NCBI RefSeq assembly: GCF_000686725.1
Contig: NZ_JMLK01000019.1
Span: 1 to 64,000, forward strand
Direction: 5' to 3'
Source: Clostridium akagii DSM 12554
Lineage (GTDB): Bacteria > Bacillota > Clostridia > Clostridiales > Clostridiaceae
Length of the DNA stretch: 64,000 nucleotides
Shown: positions 8,257 to 18,544 of the stretch, piece after piece
Layout of the letters: every line of letters starts with the position of its first letter
Numbering within the stretch: position 1 is the stretch's first letter
Program-made: the position numbers and the translations under genes
Notes under the pieces: generated by a model
Told to the model about the DNA's origin: nothing
Databases searched by the model: none
What the model saw: only the letters and a program-made list of their open reading frames with translations

Positions 8257-8285
8257 TTGACTTAGCATACACTGTACGATAAAAT
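8257..8285 (+). promoter_or_regulatory. Sigma-A-type promoter of the SDR gene
   Basis: TTGACT (8257-8262), a 17-bp spacer and TAAAAT (8280-8285) lie 119 bp before the SDR start. The spacer holds TAGCATACACTGTA, 12 of 14 identical to the element in the AKR-remnant promoter at 6272. Confidence 0.65.
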
Positions 8286-8403
8286 CACCTATGTAATAGC
8301 TATTTTCGATGAGGAGATATTTGGGAAAAGAAATTGAATACGAGCAAGATAGTCAGCCAAAAATGTAATGTAGCCTTAATGTTGAAAACAAAGGAGAGAT
8401 ATT

Positions 8404-9132
8404 ATGACAAACAAAGTATTAATTTCCGGTGCGAATAAAGGGATTGGTTTTGAAACTGCCCGCCAATTAGGTGAACAAGGTTGGTCAATCTTATTGGGAG
8501 CTCGTAGTGAAGAACGTGGCTTAGCAGCCGTGGAGGAGCTCAAAGCAGGTGGTGTGAATGCGGAATGGATCAAAGTAGATTTGAATGATGTGTCAACTAT
8601 TCATGCTGCTGCGAAATATATTAAAGCCAATCATGCCGACTTAAATGTTTTGATTAACAATGCCGGTATCCCTGGTGACATGCATAAGAGTGCTTTAGAT
8701 TTTACTTCCGTTGAATTACGGGAAGTTTTTGATGTGAATTTCTTTGGAAACTTTGAAATGATTAAAGCCTTTACCCCAATATTAGCGGCTAATAATGGGC
8801 ATATCTTGAATTTAAGCATCCCAACAGTTGCTAATGATTTCTTTGCACCTTTCGCTTATATGACTAGTAAAGCGGCATTAAACTCAATGATTGCGGCTTT
8901 TGGCGCATACTATACAAAAAATAATATCACAGTTGAAATATTTGGTGTGATGCCAGGTGGGATTACTACTGACTTGAACGGAAATACGACGGGACCATTC
9001 ATGAAGACTCTTCCGCAAGGTGGTAAGATCATTGTTGACCTCTTAACTGATGGAAAGCATCACCAAGGAAAGGTATTGAACGAACATGGCGTGGCTATGG
9101 ATTATGAAGCTAATTACTTACTAAAAGCATAA
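8404..9132 (+). CDS. Short-chain dehydrogenase/reductase (SDR)
   Basis: This is a 242-aa complete classical SDR. It has an SGANKGIG cofactor loop at residues 8-15, VDLNDVS after beta3, NNAG near 86, and the active-site Tyr-x3-Lys in YMTSK. The basic residue after the cofactor loop (GARSEER) suggests NADPH. A GGAGAG ribosome site lies 6 nt before the ATG. G+C and codon use are clearly higher than in flanking AT-rich DNA, and it begins the G+C-rich segment that runs to about 15.8 kb, so recent transfer is likely. The substrate is unknown. Confidence 0.87.
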   Translation: MTNKVLISGANKGIGFETARQLGEQGWSILLGARSEERGLAAVEELKAGGVNAEWIKVDLNDVSTIHAAAKYIKANHADLNVLINNAGIPGDMHKSALDFTSVELREVFDVNFFGNFEMIKAFTPILAANNGHILNLSIPTVANDFFAPFAYMTSKAALNSMIAAFGAYYTKNNITVEIFGVMPGGITTDLNGNTTGPFMKTLPQGGKIIVDLLTDGKHHQGKVLNEHGVAMDYEANYLLKA

Positions 9133-9235
9133 ACCCAAAATAACTAACGCGTTAATAGGTTTATTAAGTAGATTTATTTTTTAGACTATGAGTATGAGCG
9201 TGAAGTAAAAAAATATCGTTTTAGTGCTTGTGAAC

Positions 9236-9272
9236 TCCCCCCTCATTTCTTTGAGTTATGAGGAGGTTTTTC
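9236..9272 (+). terminator. Hairpin followed by T-run after the SDR gene
   Basis: A CCTCAT/ATGAGG stem (extended by C-rich and G-rich flanks) encloses a loop of about 11 nt. TTTTT follows on the plus strand, about 105 bp after the SDR stop codon. Confidence 0.55.
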
Positions 9273-9551
9273 CTGCCCTCAGACGGAGGTGAACCACATG
9301 GACAGATCTCGACACCATGAATAATTGCAAAACAATGACACAAGTTGACGGATACCGAGCCGCGAAAAAGGTCCGTTCTAAGAGTATCGCCAAAGTGCCG
9401 AATAATGCGAACCAAAAATCTGTGCCTATCGTGCCATAAGTCAACAACTGCCGTACCAACATTATGGCACAGCAATTGTTGACTTACAGTACAAAGAATT
9501 TCAGCCAGCTCGGCATCGTTTCTGCCTGAACAAAAGCGTTTGATATTAATA
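9273..9551. other. G+C-rich non-coding stretch with inverted repeats
   Basis: This stretch has the base composition of the formylglycine-enzyme-like segment next to it, but no frame looks like a protein. Around 9428-9487, GTGCCATAA and TTATGGCAC form a dyad nested with TAAGTCAACAA and TTGTTGACTTA. Together they make a complex hairpin that could be the worn end of a mobile element. The function is unknown. Confidence 0.4.
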
Positions 9552-10378
9552 CTAAAGGACGGCCCTCAAGAGAACACGAAATCCGAGATGCTCGTTGCGG
9601 TCGGATGGCGCGTATCCGTATCGCATGGTAGTCCGACAGGCGAGTACGCCGGGGTTGCCCCAACTGCTGCCACGGTCGACCCGCCACGAGCCGTTCTGAG
9701 GAGGTAAGAAGTCTCCACTGATGGACCGCGGAAAACCTTCCTCATCCCACCAATCTTCGACCCACTGGAAGACGTTTCCTGCCATATCAAGTGCGCCATA
9801 TGTTCGTCTACCGTCTGCCCATTGCCCATCATAATTTTATCCCCAGGACACGATGCATCAAGAAAGTTTGCCTTCTTAGTATCCCACACATTCCCCCACG
9901 GGTACTTTCGGCCATCGGAGCCTCGTGCCGCCTTCTCCCATTCGGCTTCGGTCGGCAACACGAGCCCGGCCCATGTACAGTATGCCTTCGTGTCGTCCCA
10001 CGAGACCATGATCACCGGGTGACAATCCTTGTCCCCATCTAACTTGTCCTCGAAGTAGGCCTTCTCTGGATCGACTCTACCTGTCACGGTGCAAAATACC
10101 TTGAATTGCCCACGCGTCACGTCGTTGCGACCGATCCAATAGGAGTGCTCCATGGGATGGATGTGCTTCGGCTTCTCCCAGTCGGGTGCGTCCGAGTCGT
10201 CCGTCCCCATGACGAAGTCGCCCTCCGGCACCGCGACCATCTCCATGTCTGAGCCGTCCGGCAACCGGAATAGGTAGAGTGGCACCTGCCTCCCGTCTGC
10301 CGCCGGAACGTTTCGGCCCGCGAGCCGAAGCCCATCGGGCAGCTTTTCCTGCTTATTTACCTGAATGATTGACTTCAT
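9552..10378 (-). pseudogene. SUMF1/EgtB/PvdO-type formylglycine-generating-enzyme-like protein, frameshifted
   Basis: The first frame (start 10378, after AAGGAGTGAATACT) gives the FGE-sulfatase fold opening: [57 protein letters not shown]. At about 9800-9830 the homology jumps to a second frame, which supplies [21 protein letters not shown] and the end [15 protein letters not shown] then HLGFRV. One missing base explains everything, and the joined protein would be about 275 aa, full length. The paired active-site Cys of true formylglycine enzymes is reduced to a single Cys here. Hence it may be a nonheme-iron EgtB/PvdO-like member or a scaffold. The G+C content is strikingly high. It is preceded by phased regulator boxes. 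Confidence 0.82.
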
Positions 10379-10470
10379 AGTATTCACTCCTTTTTTGTAT
10401 TTTGTTTTGCTGCTGTTGTACTTCTATTGTAAATTCAAGGTTATAAAAAAACACCTCCGTTTAACTTACA

Positions 10471-10530
10471 GCCTTATCATAAGGCCATAATTTAAACAGA
10501 GGTTAAACGGAGTTTAAACAGAATGTAAAC
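10471..10530 (-). promoter_or_regulatory. Four phased 7-bp response-regulator boxes upstream of the FGE-like gene
   Basis: Read on the plus strand, TTTAAAC (10491), GTTAAAC (10502), TTTAAAC (10513) and TGTAAAC (10524) start exactly 11 bp apart. This is the spacing at which OmpR/PhoB-family dimers bind. On the minus strand the last box ends 9 nt before a -10-like TATGAT (10476-10481), which sits inside a GCCTTAT/ATAAGGC hairpin. No -35 box is present, as expected for an activated promoter. Confidence 0.7.
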
Positions 10531-10536
10531 TGAAAA

Positions 10537-11610
10537 CTATTTTGAAACGGCAGGGTTTTGCCGAATAGGAATACGGACTGTGAACTCCGTTCCTTTTCCT
10601 TCCGTGCTTTCTACTTCTATGCTGCCGTTATGCATTTTGACGATTTTCTTAACGAGCGACAGCCCCAATCCATTACCGCCCAATGCGCGGTCACGAGATT
10701 TATCCACCTTATAAAAGCGTTCAAAGATATGAATTTGATCTTCTTTCGAAATTCCTATGCCGTTGTCCGCAATCGCACAATATATCTCACCGTTTCTTTC
10801 ACTAAGTGTAACCTTGATGATGCCCTGCTCCGGCGTGAATTTGATCGCGTTATGCAATAGGTTAATCCAGACCTGACTTAACAAGTCCTCATTCCCACTT
10901 ATATGAATTTTTGCAAGCGATACGTCCGGTGAGATATACTTCTCATCCCATTGTGGCTCCAACATCAGCAATACGCTCTCGATTTGTTTATCCAACCGAA
11001 AATCTTTCATCTCAAAAGCTGTTACATCTGCTTCCAGCATTGATAATTTCAACAAATTTTCGCTGAGATTGGAAAGCCTGCGACTTTCGGTTTCTATGAT
11101 GGCGGCGTAATGCAAAACATCTTCCCTTGTCACGTTCTCATTTCGCAACAGTGCTGCAAATCCGCTGATGGAGGTGAGCGGCGATTGGATTTCATGCGAT
11201 ACGTTTGAGATAAAAGCCTGCCGAAGCTTTTCCATAGAACCAAGTTCCTGCGCCATTTTGTTGACGCTGGCGGCCAATTCGTTAAATAGCTCTGTCTCAT
11301 TCACGGGAATGGAAACAGCAAAATCACCTTGCGCTATTTTCTTCATTGCCTGCACGACATCATTAACGAATTCTTTATGCCCATCATGCTTGCGCCCTCG
11401 TATTTTAGACATGACGTAGGCTGTTACAGCAATAAGACAAATACCTATTATGGGGGACAGTATGTGCGAGAACAATTCGGATGGTGTGCCTGTTGCGAGG
11501 AATATCCATTTTGAAACTGCATATCCCAAAGCTAAATAGCCGCATAACGTGGCAATGGCAACCGTAATACCTAGAATTATCACATAATGGCCATGTCTTT
11601 CTTTGTTCAT
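10537..11610 (-). CDS. Sensor histidine kinase of a two-component system
   Basis: This is a 357-aa membrane kinase. Two transmembrane helices (about residues 9-31 and 50-69) enclose a very short extracellular loop of about 18 aa. They are followed by a HAMP-like linker (90-130), an H-box FISNVSHEIQSPLTS with His139, the N-box NLLHNAIKFT, and the G-boxes ADNGIGI and GGNGLGLSL. The tiny outer loop suggests sensing within the membrane or at the cell envelope, as in antibiotic-sensing kinases. Its ATG overlaps the stop of the response-regulator gene by 4 nt (ATGA), so translation is coupled. The target promoter lies immediately downstream of its stop codon. Confidence 0.93.
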   Translation of the reverse strand: MNKERHGHYVIILGITVAIATLCGYLALGYAVSKWIFLATGTPSELFSHILSPIIGICLIAVTAYVMSKIRGRKHDGHKEFVNDVVQAMKKIAQGDFAVSIPVNETELFNELAASVNKMAQELGSMEKLRQAFISNVSHEIQSPLTSISGFAALLRNENVTREDVLHYAAIIETESRRLSNLSENLLKLSMLEADVTAFEMKDFRLDKQIESVLLMLEPQWDEKYISPDVSLAKIHISGNEDLLSQVWINLLHNAIKFTPEQGIIKVTLSERNGEIYCAIADNGIGISKEDQIHIFERFYKVDKSRDRALGGNGLGLSLVKKIVKMHNGSIEVESTEGKGTEFTVRIPIRQNPAVSK

Positions 11611-12284
11611 TCCTCCACCTCCAAGCGGTACCCCAAGCCCCTGATTGTTATAATCTTGAAATGAAACTGTTCCGCCGGGAAGCGATCCCGCAAGCGGCCT
11701 ATATGGACGTCCAGCGTTCGTTCGTTGCCGTCAAAGTCGAATCCCCATACATCTTCAATAAGTTGGTCGCGGGGGAAGGTTCTGCCGGGGAAACCTGCAA
11801 GCTTAAACAGCAGTTCAAATTCCTTCATTGGAATGTCTGCTTTTTTACCATCTGTTGTAACGGCATAGCTGTTTCTGTCCATTATCAATGCGCCGATTTT
11901 CAGCATTTGAGATGAAGCGATTTTGTATCGTTTAAGTAAAGCGCCTACCCTTGCCACAAGCTCCGCATTTTCAAACGGCTTGACCAGATAATCGTCCACA
12001 CCAAGCTCGAATCCCTTTACCTTTTGGCCGATTTCATTTTTTGCCGTCAGCATAAGAATCGGCATATCCATATAATAACGACGGGCGTGTGCGCAAAATT
12101 CAAAACCATCCATATTTGGCATCATGATATCAAGCACACATAAGTCTACTTTGGTTTCGCCCAGCTTTTTCAAAGCGTCGCACCCGTCAACTGCCTCCTG
12201 TGTGGCATAACCTTCATCTTTTAGTAAAGTTCGCACAAGTTCACGAATATATGGGTCATCATCAATAATCATTATGGTATTCAT
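11607..12284 (-). CDS. OmpR/PhoB family response regulator
   Basis: This is a 225-aa protein. Its receiver domain has acidic residues IIDDD at 6-10, the phospho-acceptor Asp52 in VLDIMMPNMDG, and Lys in MLTAKN. The C-terminal winged helix has ERTLDVHIGRLRDRF and ITIRGLGYRLE. The ATG at 12284 is preceded by AAGGAGG; a longer frame starting at 12317 lacks a ribosome site. Its own promoter carries two of the same 11-bp-phased boxes as the FGE-like gene, so autoregulation is likely. G+C content is well above the window average. Confidence 0.94.
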   Translation of the reverse strand: MNTIMIIDDDPYIRELVRTLLKDEGYATQEAVDGCDALKKLGETKVDLCVLDIMMPNMDGFEFCAHARRYYMDMPILMLTAKNEIGQKVKGFELGVDDYLVKPFENAELVARVGALLKRYKIASSQMLKIGALIMDRNSYAVTTDGKKADIPMKEFELLFKLAGFPGRTFPRDQLIEDVWGFDFDGNERTLDVHIGRLRDRFPAEQFHFKIITIRGLGYRLEVEE

Positions 12285-12320
12285 TTTGCGCCTCCTTTTT
12301 GCCAAATTGAAAATCACTTT

Positions 12321-12353
12321 ATTTTATCAGCCAAATGTAAACGGAGTTTAAAC
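12321..12353 (-). promoter_or_regulatory. Two phased boxes and -10 element upstream of the response regulator
   Basis: TGTAAAC (12336-12342) and TTTAAAC (12347-12353) are 11 bp apart. On the minus strand the proximal box ends 9 nt before TAAAAT (12321-12326), exactly the geometry seen at the FGE-like promoter. This supports binding by the encoded regulator. Confidence 0.7.
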
Positions 12354-12400
12354 TGATTTGTAATGATTATTTATAATAAGTTTTGAATTGTATAAATGCA

Positions 12401-13366
12401 CTAACTATTTCTGGATGTGTTTAATTCAGAACTTTTATGCGCATCTTTTATATCTTTAAGAGGCGGTTGGCCGAAAGCCCTACGATATTCCCTACTGAAT
12501 TGCGATGAGCTTTCATAGCCAACTTGCAAAGCAGCAGTAGTTGCATCCATAGAACCACTCAGCATGAGTCGTTTTGCTTCCAAAAGGCGGAGCTGCTTCT
12601 GATACTGCAAAGGACTCATTCTTGTTATAATTTTGAACTTATGATGTAATCCTGAAACACTCATATTACATAATTTTGCAAGTTCATCAGCGGTAAATGA
12701 ACGTGAGTAATTTTCTTTGAGCCATGAGATAGCTTTGCCAACTCCATCGGATTTTTGGTCAAAGAACACTTGTTGGAAAAATAAATGCCCATAGTCTCCT
12801 GAGAGCAAATTAAAAATCATCTCTCGCTTGATAAGCGCAGACATAAATCGGGCTTCTTTGGGTTTATCAATAAGCCTAAGAAGTCTGATAAATAATTCTA
12901 AAAGGTCAGTATCGGGTTTACCAACAAATGCTCCTGTTCCGAGTTTTCTATCCTTTGGTTTAATGCTAATTTCAGCCTCTATCATTACAGAAGCAATTTC
13001 TTTCGTTGTAAGATCAATACGCAGCCCTATATAAGGTAAGTTATCTGTAGCACCGATAACTTGTGTAGATGCAGGTATATTAATCATAGAAGTTAAGTAA
13101 TCACCTGCGTGAAAACTAATAATATCTGTACCTACATGAACGTTCTTTGTTCCTTGAAGATTCAGACAAAATGAGGGAGTCAAAACACATGGCCTTAGCA
13201 GAGTTGGATAATTGTGTCGGTCAATAAAAAGAAATGGCACGATTGTTTGAGTACTTCCATCTACAACAGTAATATTCTCGGTCATCATAATGATTTGATC
13301 AAATATCTTCTGAAGAGAGGTACTTTTTTTAAGTGCATTCACGGTTTTTAGTTTTTGCTGGGACAT
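12401..13366 (-). CDS. AraC family transcriptional regulator
   Basis: This is a 321-aa protein. The N-terminal AraC_N-type sensor domain covers residues 30-180 (LRPCVLTPSFCLNLQGTKNV, GDYLTSMINIPASTQV). The C-terminal double helix-turn-helix has FTADELAKLCNMSVSGLHHKF and ATTAALQVGYESSSQFSREYRRAFG. A GGTGAT site lies 7 nt before the ATG. It is divergent from the SDR-AKR operon (13776-15760) across 409 bp. AraC_N regulators are often found beside SDR/AKR genes of this kind, so it most likely controls that operon. Confidence 0.9.
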   Translation of the reverse strand: MSQQKLKTVNALKKSTSLQKIFDQIIMMTENITVVDGSTQTIVPFLFIDRHNYPTLLRPCVLTPSFCLNLQGTKNVHVGTDIISFHAGDYLTSMINIPASTQVIGATDNLPYIGLRIDLTTKEIASVMIEAEISIKPKDRKLGTGAFVGKPDTDLLELFIRLLRLIDKPKEARFMSALIKREMIFNLLSGDYGHLFFQQVFFDQKSDGVGKAISWLKENYSRSFTADELAKLCNMSVSGLHHKFKIITRMSPLQYQKQLRLLEAKRLMLSGSMDATTAALQVGYESSSQFSREYRRAFGQPPLKDIKDAHKSSELNTSRNS

Positions 13367-13775
13367 TCATTTATCACCTAGCCTTTATATATAAGTATTT
13401 ATTTATATAATGCATTATTGTCTTAAATTATATCCTTTGTTGTGCCCGCATTCAATACAGTACAATAATATAAAATTACACGCATTTGCAGCTTTAGGCA
13501 ATTTTTGTGCAGTATTAGTATATATAATCTTATGTTTTTAGTTGATAATATACCTAAGGACATTTTCAAGATTTAGAGGAATTGCCTATAGGTCCTGGAT
13601 ATATTCTAATTAGCCAGTCTTATTGATTGTGCAAATTAGGGTTATCTGATTTCCACTCAGTGAAGTAGATTCATTGTTATTTATTTACTTATTTAGTTAT
13701 TAAAAAAGCTCACTTAAAATTCATGAACAGTATTTACTAAGCACAATATTAAAATATAGTTTCAAGGAGGAATTT
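13367..13775. other. Divergent intergenic region between AraC regulator and SDR-AKR operon
   Basis: No gene was recognised in these 409 bp. The region is AT-rich and presumably carries both promoters. A short in-frame stretch around 13575-13630 (LEELPIGPGY) looks like a protein remnant but is too short to assign. An AAGGAGG site ends 6 nt before the SDR ATG. Confidence 0.5.
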
Positions 13776-15760
<1,985 letters not shown>

Positions 15761-15829
15761 ATTAGTAAGTTACTGTTTCAGTAGCAAGTATAAATACGTA
15801 GACAGGTGTATCAATATAAGAATATATCA

Positions 15830-15865
15830 AGGTGCTTTTAAGTCAAACTTCACTTAAAAGCACCT
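15830..15865. terminator. 14-bp perfect hairpin after the SDR-AKR operon
   Basis: The arms 15830-15843 and 15852-15865 are exact reverse complements (AGGTGCTTTTAAGT) with an 8-nt loop, 70 bp after the AKR stop. The following T-run is weak. Confidence 0.7.
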
Positions 15866-15902
15866 AATCTTTATTTCAAAGAAACATTGATCACTAATAG
15901 AA

Positions 15903-15956
15903 ATTTAAAACACCGCATTATTCATAAATGGATTTTGGGGTGCTTTTACGTCGCAT
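15903..15956. repeat. Dispersed 54-bp repeat, copy 1
   Basis: The first 40 nt (15903-15942) are identical to 21420-21459, and the next 14 differ at 3 positions. Inside, AAAACACC and GGTG(C/T)TTT form the ends of an imperfect stem. Both copies are non-coding and in the same orientation. The rest of the gap from 15761 to 16192 holds no recognised gene. Confidence 0.75.
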
Positions 15957-16192
15957 CCCAACTTTAACAAATTTGAATTCAACACTTTATTCTTGCAAAC
16001 TTATAAATACTTACTGTATTCTCAAGTTGGAAAAGGATTCTCTAATCCCAACACTCTTGGCCATAAGCCTGTGTTGTCAATAATAAATCCCATTATCATT
16101 ACCATATGACAGTGAGTTAAGCATATGATAAATATGTTTCCAAAATGGCATGTCACAATAAATTACCTTTGTGACATAAGATGATAGGAATA

Positions 16193-16579
16193 TTATGAAG
16201 AGAATTTCACTTTACTAAAATATTTTCTTTGAGATAAAGTGTATATTAATACTACTATTGAAAATATAGCATTTCCGTAAAAAAGTTGATTTTTATATTG
16301 TTGAGACAAACAAATACTCACCACTAGAAAATATACAGTGTAAATTATCATAAACCAATATCCCCATTTTTGAAGTCGCAAATATCCATAAGACATTAAT
16401 AAAAATACAACAACCACTGAAGCTCTCATTATATTCTCAGGAACATTAGGCATGCCAAATCTAACTGCAATCCCAAATTGTTGTGTAGCATTAGTAAATA
16501 ACGTTACTATTAAAGCAATTGCCCCCAATATATAGAAGTATCCAATTAATGTTATACCTATAGGTCTTTTTTTATCCAT
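16193..16579 (-). CDS. Small integral membrane protein, unknown function
   Basis: This 128-aa protein has four predicted membrane segments by eye: GITLIGYFYILGAIALIVTL near residues 8-27, VVVFLLMSYGYL near 54-66, YWFMIIYTVYFLVVSICL near 73-90, and FYGNAIFSIVVLIYTLS near 99-115. Short basic loops join them. The opening MDKKRPIGITLIGYFYI resembles DUF2127-like or hypothetical membrane proteins of Firmicutes. It stands alone, with an AGGAGTAT ribosome site. No function can be given. Confidence 0.7.
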   Translation of the reverse strand: MDKKRPIGITLIGYFYILGAIALIVTLFTNATQQFGIAVRFGMPNVPENIMRASVVVVFLLMSYGYLRLQKWGYWFMIIYTVYFLVVSICLSQQYKNQLFYGNAIFSIVVLIYTLSQRKYFSKVKFSS

Positions 16580-16774
16580 ACATATACTCCTATCAGTCCG
16601 TGATTTTTACCCTTGTTACGCAAGATAAGAAAATTTTGAAGCATTTCTATGAAAATATTTATTATATCCTAAGAGTTTTTTAGTTGAAACACCAAACAAC
16701 ATATATTTCCAATGATCCATATACTTAATATTCCATAATATTAAGTATATTTATATAGCCGTCCAAATCAATAT

Positions 16775-17010
16775 CTATATATACTTGAATACATCTAGCG
16801 GTTTTTCAATTTGCTTAAATTTCTCGTTTCTACCTGATGGTTGAATAGTTCCCTCTTGCAAATACCAAACTGCTTGGACTGCATTCATTCCTAGTTCTCG
16901 AATCACATAATTCCCCAGAATAGCAATTATTCTTTATAAGAATAATTGCGAGGACTTTTAAAAAGAGTTATTAAGGTTTTATACATATCAAAGATTACTA
17001 CTTTTATCAT
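16775..17010 (-). pseudogene. HAD-family hydrolase remnant with large internal deletion
   Basis: The start ATG at 17010 opens a frame with the HAD nucleophile motif VVIFDMYKTLI and stops after about 26 codons. The C-terminal end resumes in another frame with ELGMNAVQAVWYLQEGTIQ and KPLDVFKYI. About 150 residues of a typical 220-aa HAD phosphatase are missing. At the junction lies a perfect 12-bp hairpin (16923-16934 and 16938-16949, loop TAT), which may have promoted the deletion. Confidence 0.75.
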
Positions 17011-17112
17011 AAATACACCAACTCATCCTTTTTATAAATTACCACTCGTCTGTTAATAATCTATACTTCTCAATAAAAGAAGATATGGAATCAATTATAA
17101 CTACCTATTATC

Positions 17113-17140
17113 ACATCAATAAATTACTATTTATTGATGT
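17113..17140. repeat. 11-bp inverted repeat hairpin
   Basis: ACATCAATAAA and TTTATTGATGT (17113-17123 and 17130-17140) flank a TTACTA loop between two gene remnants. It could be an old terminator; there is no associated intact gene. Confidence 0.45.
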
Positions 17141-17215
17141 GTCTTGCATCCTTCATATGTGGCATTAAATTACGATTGCAACTCAACTAATTGTAATTAT
17201 ATCATTAATATCCAA

Positions 17216-17386
17216 TTAGCTCCATAAAATATAAAGATAAATAATTAACTTTTCTCTTCCCTTTAGGCAGTTCTCTATTTCTTCATATAATTTTTTAACC
17301 TGAATTTTATTTTGATCAATCTCCATTACTGCGTCGCCTTCACAGCTTAATATATCCATTAGCGAAATTTCATTACTCTCTGAATG
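17216..17386 (-). pseudogene. Middle fragment of a SigK/SigE-type sporulation sigma factor
   Basis: A 56-codon open stretch reads SNEISLMDILSCEGDAVM, then VKKLYEEIENCLKGREKLII, and ends at a stop after YLYILWS. It matches the region between sigma regions 3 and 4 of clostridial SigK-type factors (EISLxDIL, then LxxREKxxIxLRYGL). The frame is lost exactly where RYGL is expected. The matching region-4 continuation is found at 19998-20141, upstream in transcription direction, so the pieces are not in reading order. No ribosome site is present. Confidence 0.65.
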
Positions 17387-17535
17387 TTAGATGTATAAAC
17401 TAATGGTAATTATATCCGATTTAAAATGGTTACTCACAAATAAAGAGGATTTTTACTTTATAATTTGTATATTTATTGATTATTTAACTAACTAATCTTA
17501 TTTTTCAATATCAAATTACATATTCTCGGGTAGGA

Positions 17536-17862
17536 TTACAGTGCTGATTGTCCAATACGCTTGAGGATACTAGTCCGAGGTGCATCACGCAACATTGAAG
17601 TAGCATCTTTCATCCCGGATTTTGCAGCACTCATGTGAGTATGAAAGGCTTCTATATTTTCCCACTCTTGGGTTGAGTAAAAGGTCCCCGGGTCATTGCT
17701 ATCTTCAAAGATTTCATAGCCCAAAAGCCCAGGCTTTTCCGTTGTCGCAATCGTTGTTGTAAAAGCCTTTCGTGCAGCCTCTTTCTCGCCGTCTTTGGCA
17801 TGAATTTCGATGAATATCGTTACAGTATTGGGACATTTGTTGCTATCATTTACTGTATTCAT
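17536..17862 (-). CDS. Antibiotic biosynthesis monooxygenase (ABM)-domain protein
   Basis: This is a 108-aa single ABM domain (PF03992, dimeric alpha-beta barrel). It has IFIEIHAKDGEKEAARKAF, then EKPGLLGYEIFEDSNDPGTFYSTQEWENIEAFHTHM. It is similar to YgiN-type quinol monooxygenases and heme-degrading or quinone-handling proteins. The key heme-ligand Asn/Trp of IsdG cannot be assigned, so a quinol or polyketide-type role is more likely. A strong AGGAGG ribosome site precedes it. It lies 135 bp from, and downstream of, the co-directional MarR gene, so it may be that regulator's target. Confidence 0.83.
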   Translation of the reverse strand: MNTVNDSNKCPNTVTIFIEIHAKDGEKEAARKAFTTTIATTEKPGLLGYEIFEDSNDPGTFYSTQEWENIEAFHTHMSAAKSGMKDATSMLRDAPRTSILKRIGQSAL

Positions 17863-17997
17863 ATAATCCTCCTATTTTTCTGATTTAACTTATTTTTATG
17901 AAATATTATGTCACTGGGCATACATAAAAATGCAAAAAATTGTTCGACATACAACTTATCGCTAGCTAAATCATCTTTAATTCATTAGCAAGTCTTA

Positions 17998-18456
17998 TCA
18001 AAGTAAATACTTATTGAATTTGGATGACAGTTTTCTCATTGCTTGAGTAGTTTGATTTATGAGTTCCAGATCTTCATCATCAAGGTTACTTAATAAGCCA
18101 GCGGATGACTTAATTAACTCTTCAGCTGTTTTTTTAAAAAAACTTTTTCCCTCATCTGTAAGCCGAATTAGGAATATTCTTCTGTCACGAGTGCTGGTTA
18201 CACGTTCAACATAATGTAGTTTAACAAGCTTATCAATTAAAACTGTTATATTTGGTTTTGTAACATGGAGGATTTCACTTAAATCACTCATTGAAAGTTC
18301 TTTTCCATCTATCAACTCATGTAAAATTACAAAATGTGTTCTAACTAGTCCTGTTTTATTTAGTTTGTCATCAATAAATTTAAGGGCTTTACTGTTAAAT
18401 TCATGAAAAACATTTGAAAATTCCTTAAGCATTAATAATATTTCATCGTCTTGCAC
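17998..18456 (-). CDS. MarR family transcriptional regulator
   Basis: This is a 152-aa winged-helix protein. The HTH is LSMSDLSEILHVTKPNITVLIDKLVKLHYVERVTSTRDRRIFLIRLTDEG at residues 50-105, including the wing DRR motif. Long helices at both ends form the usual dimer interface. A GGGGGG ribosome site lies before the ATG. About 40 bp upstream is a perfect 23-bp palindrome with two TTAAGTACTTAA cores, almost certainly its operator. It probably represses itself and the ABM gene downstream. Confidence 0.92.
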   Translation of the reverse strand: MQDDEILLMLKEFSNVFHEFNSKALKFIDDKLNKTGLVRTHFVILHELIDGKELSMSDLSEILHVTKPNITVLIDKLVKLHYVERVTSTRDRRIFLIRLTDEGKSFFKKTAEELIKSSAGLLSNLDDEDLELINQTTQAMRKLSSKFNKYLL

Positions 18457-18495
18457 ATTATTCCCCCCTTCAATGATTTCTACAGCTGACGTTGC

Positions 18496-18544
18496 GTTGT
18501 AATTAGTTAAGTACTTAATAGTTAAGTACTTAACTAATTACAAC
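18496..18544. promoter_or_regulatory. MarR operator: perfect 23-bp palindrome with twin cores
   Basis: The arms 18496-18518 and 18522-18544 are exact reverse complements around TAG. Each arm itself contains the perfect 12-mer palindrome TTAAGTACTTAA, so two identical dimer sites lie 15 bp apart. It ends about 40 bp upstream of the MarR start codon. Confidence 0.85.

Noticed and set aside
9221-9475. Two overlapping minus-strand frames of 68 and 84 codons as possible transposase pieces
   Set aside because: Neither contains a recognisable motif; the open frames are explained by high G+C.
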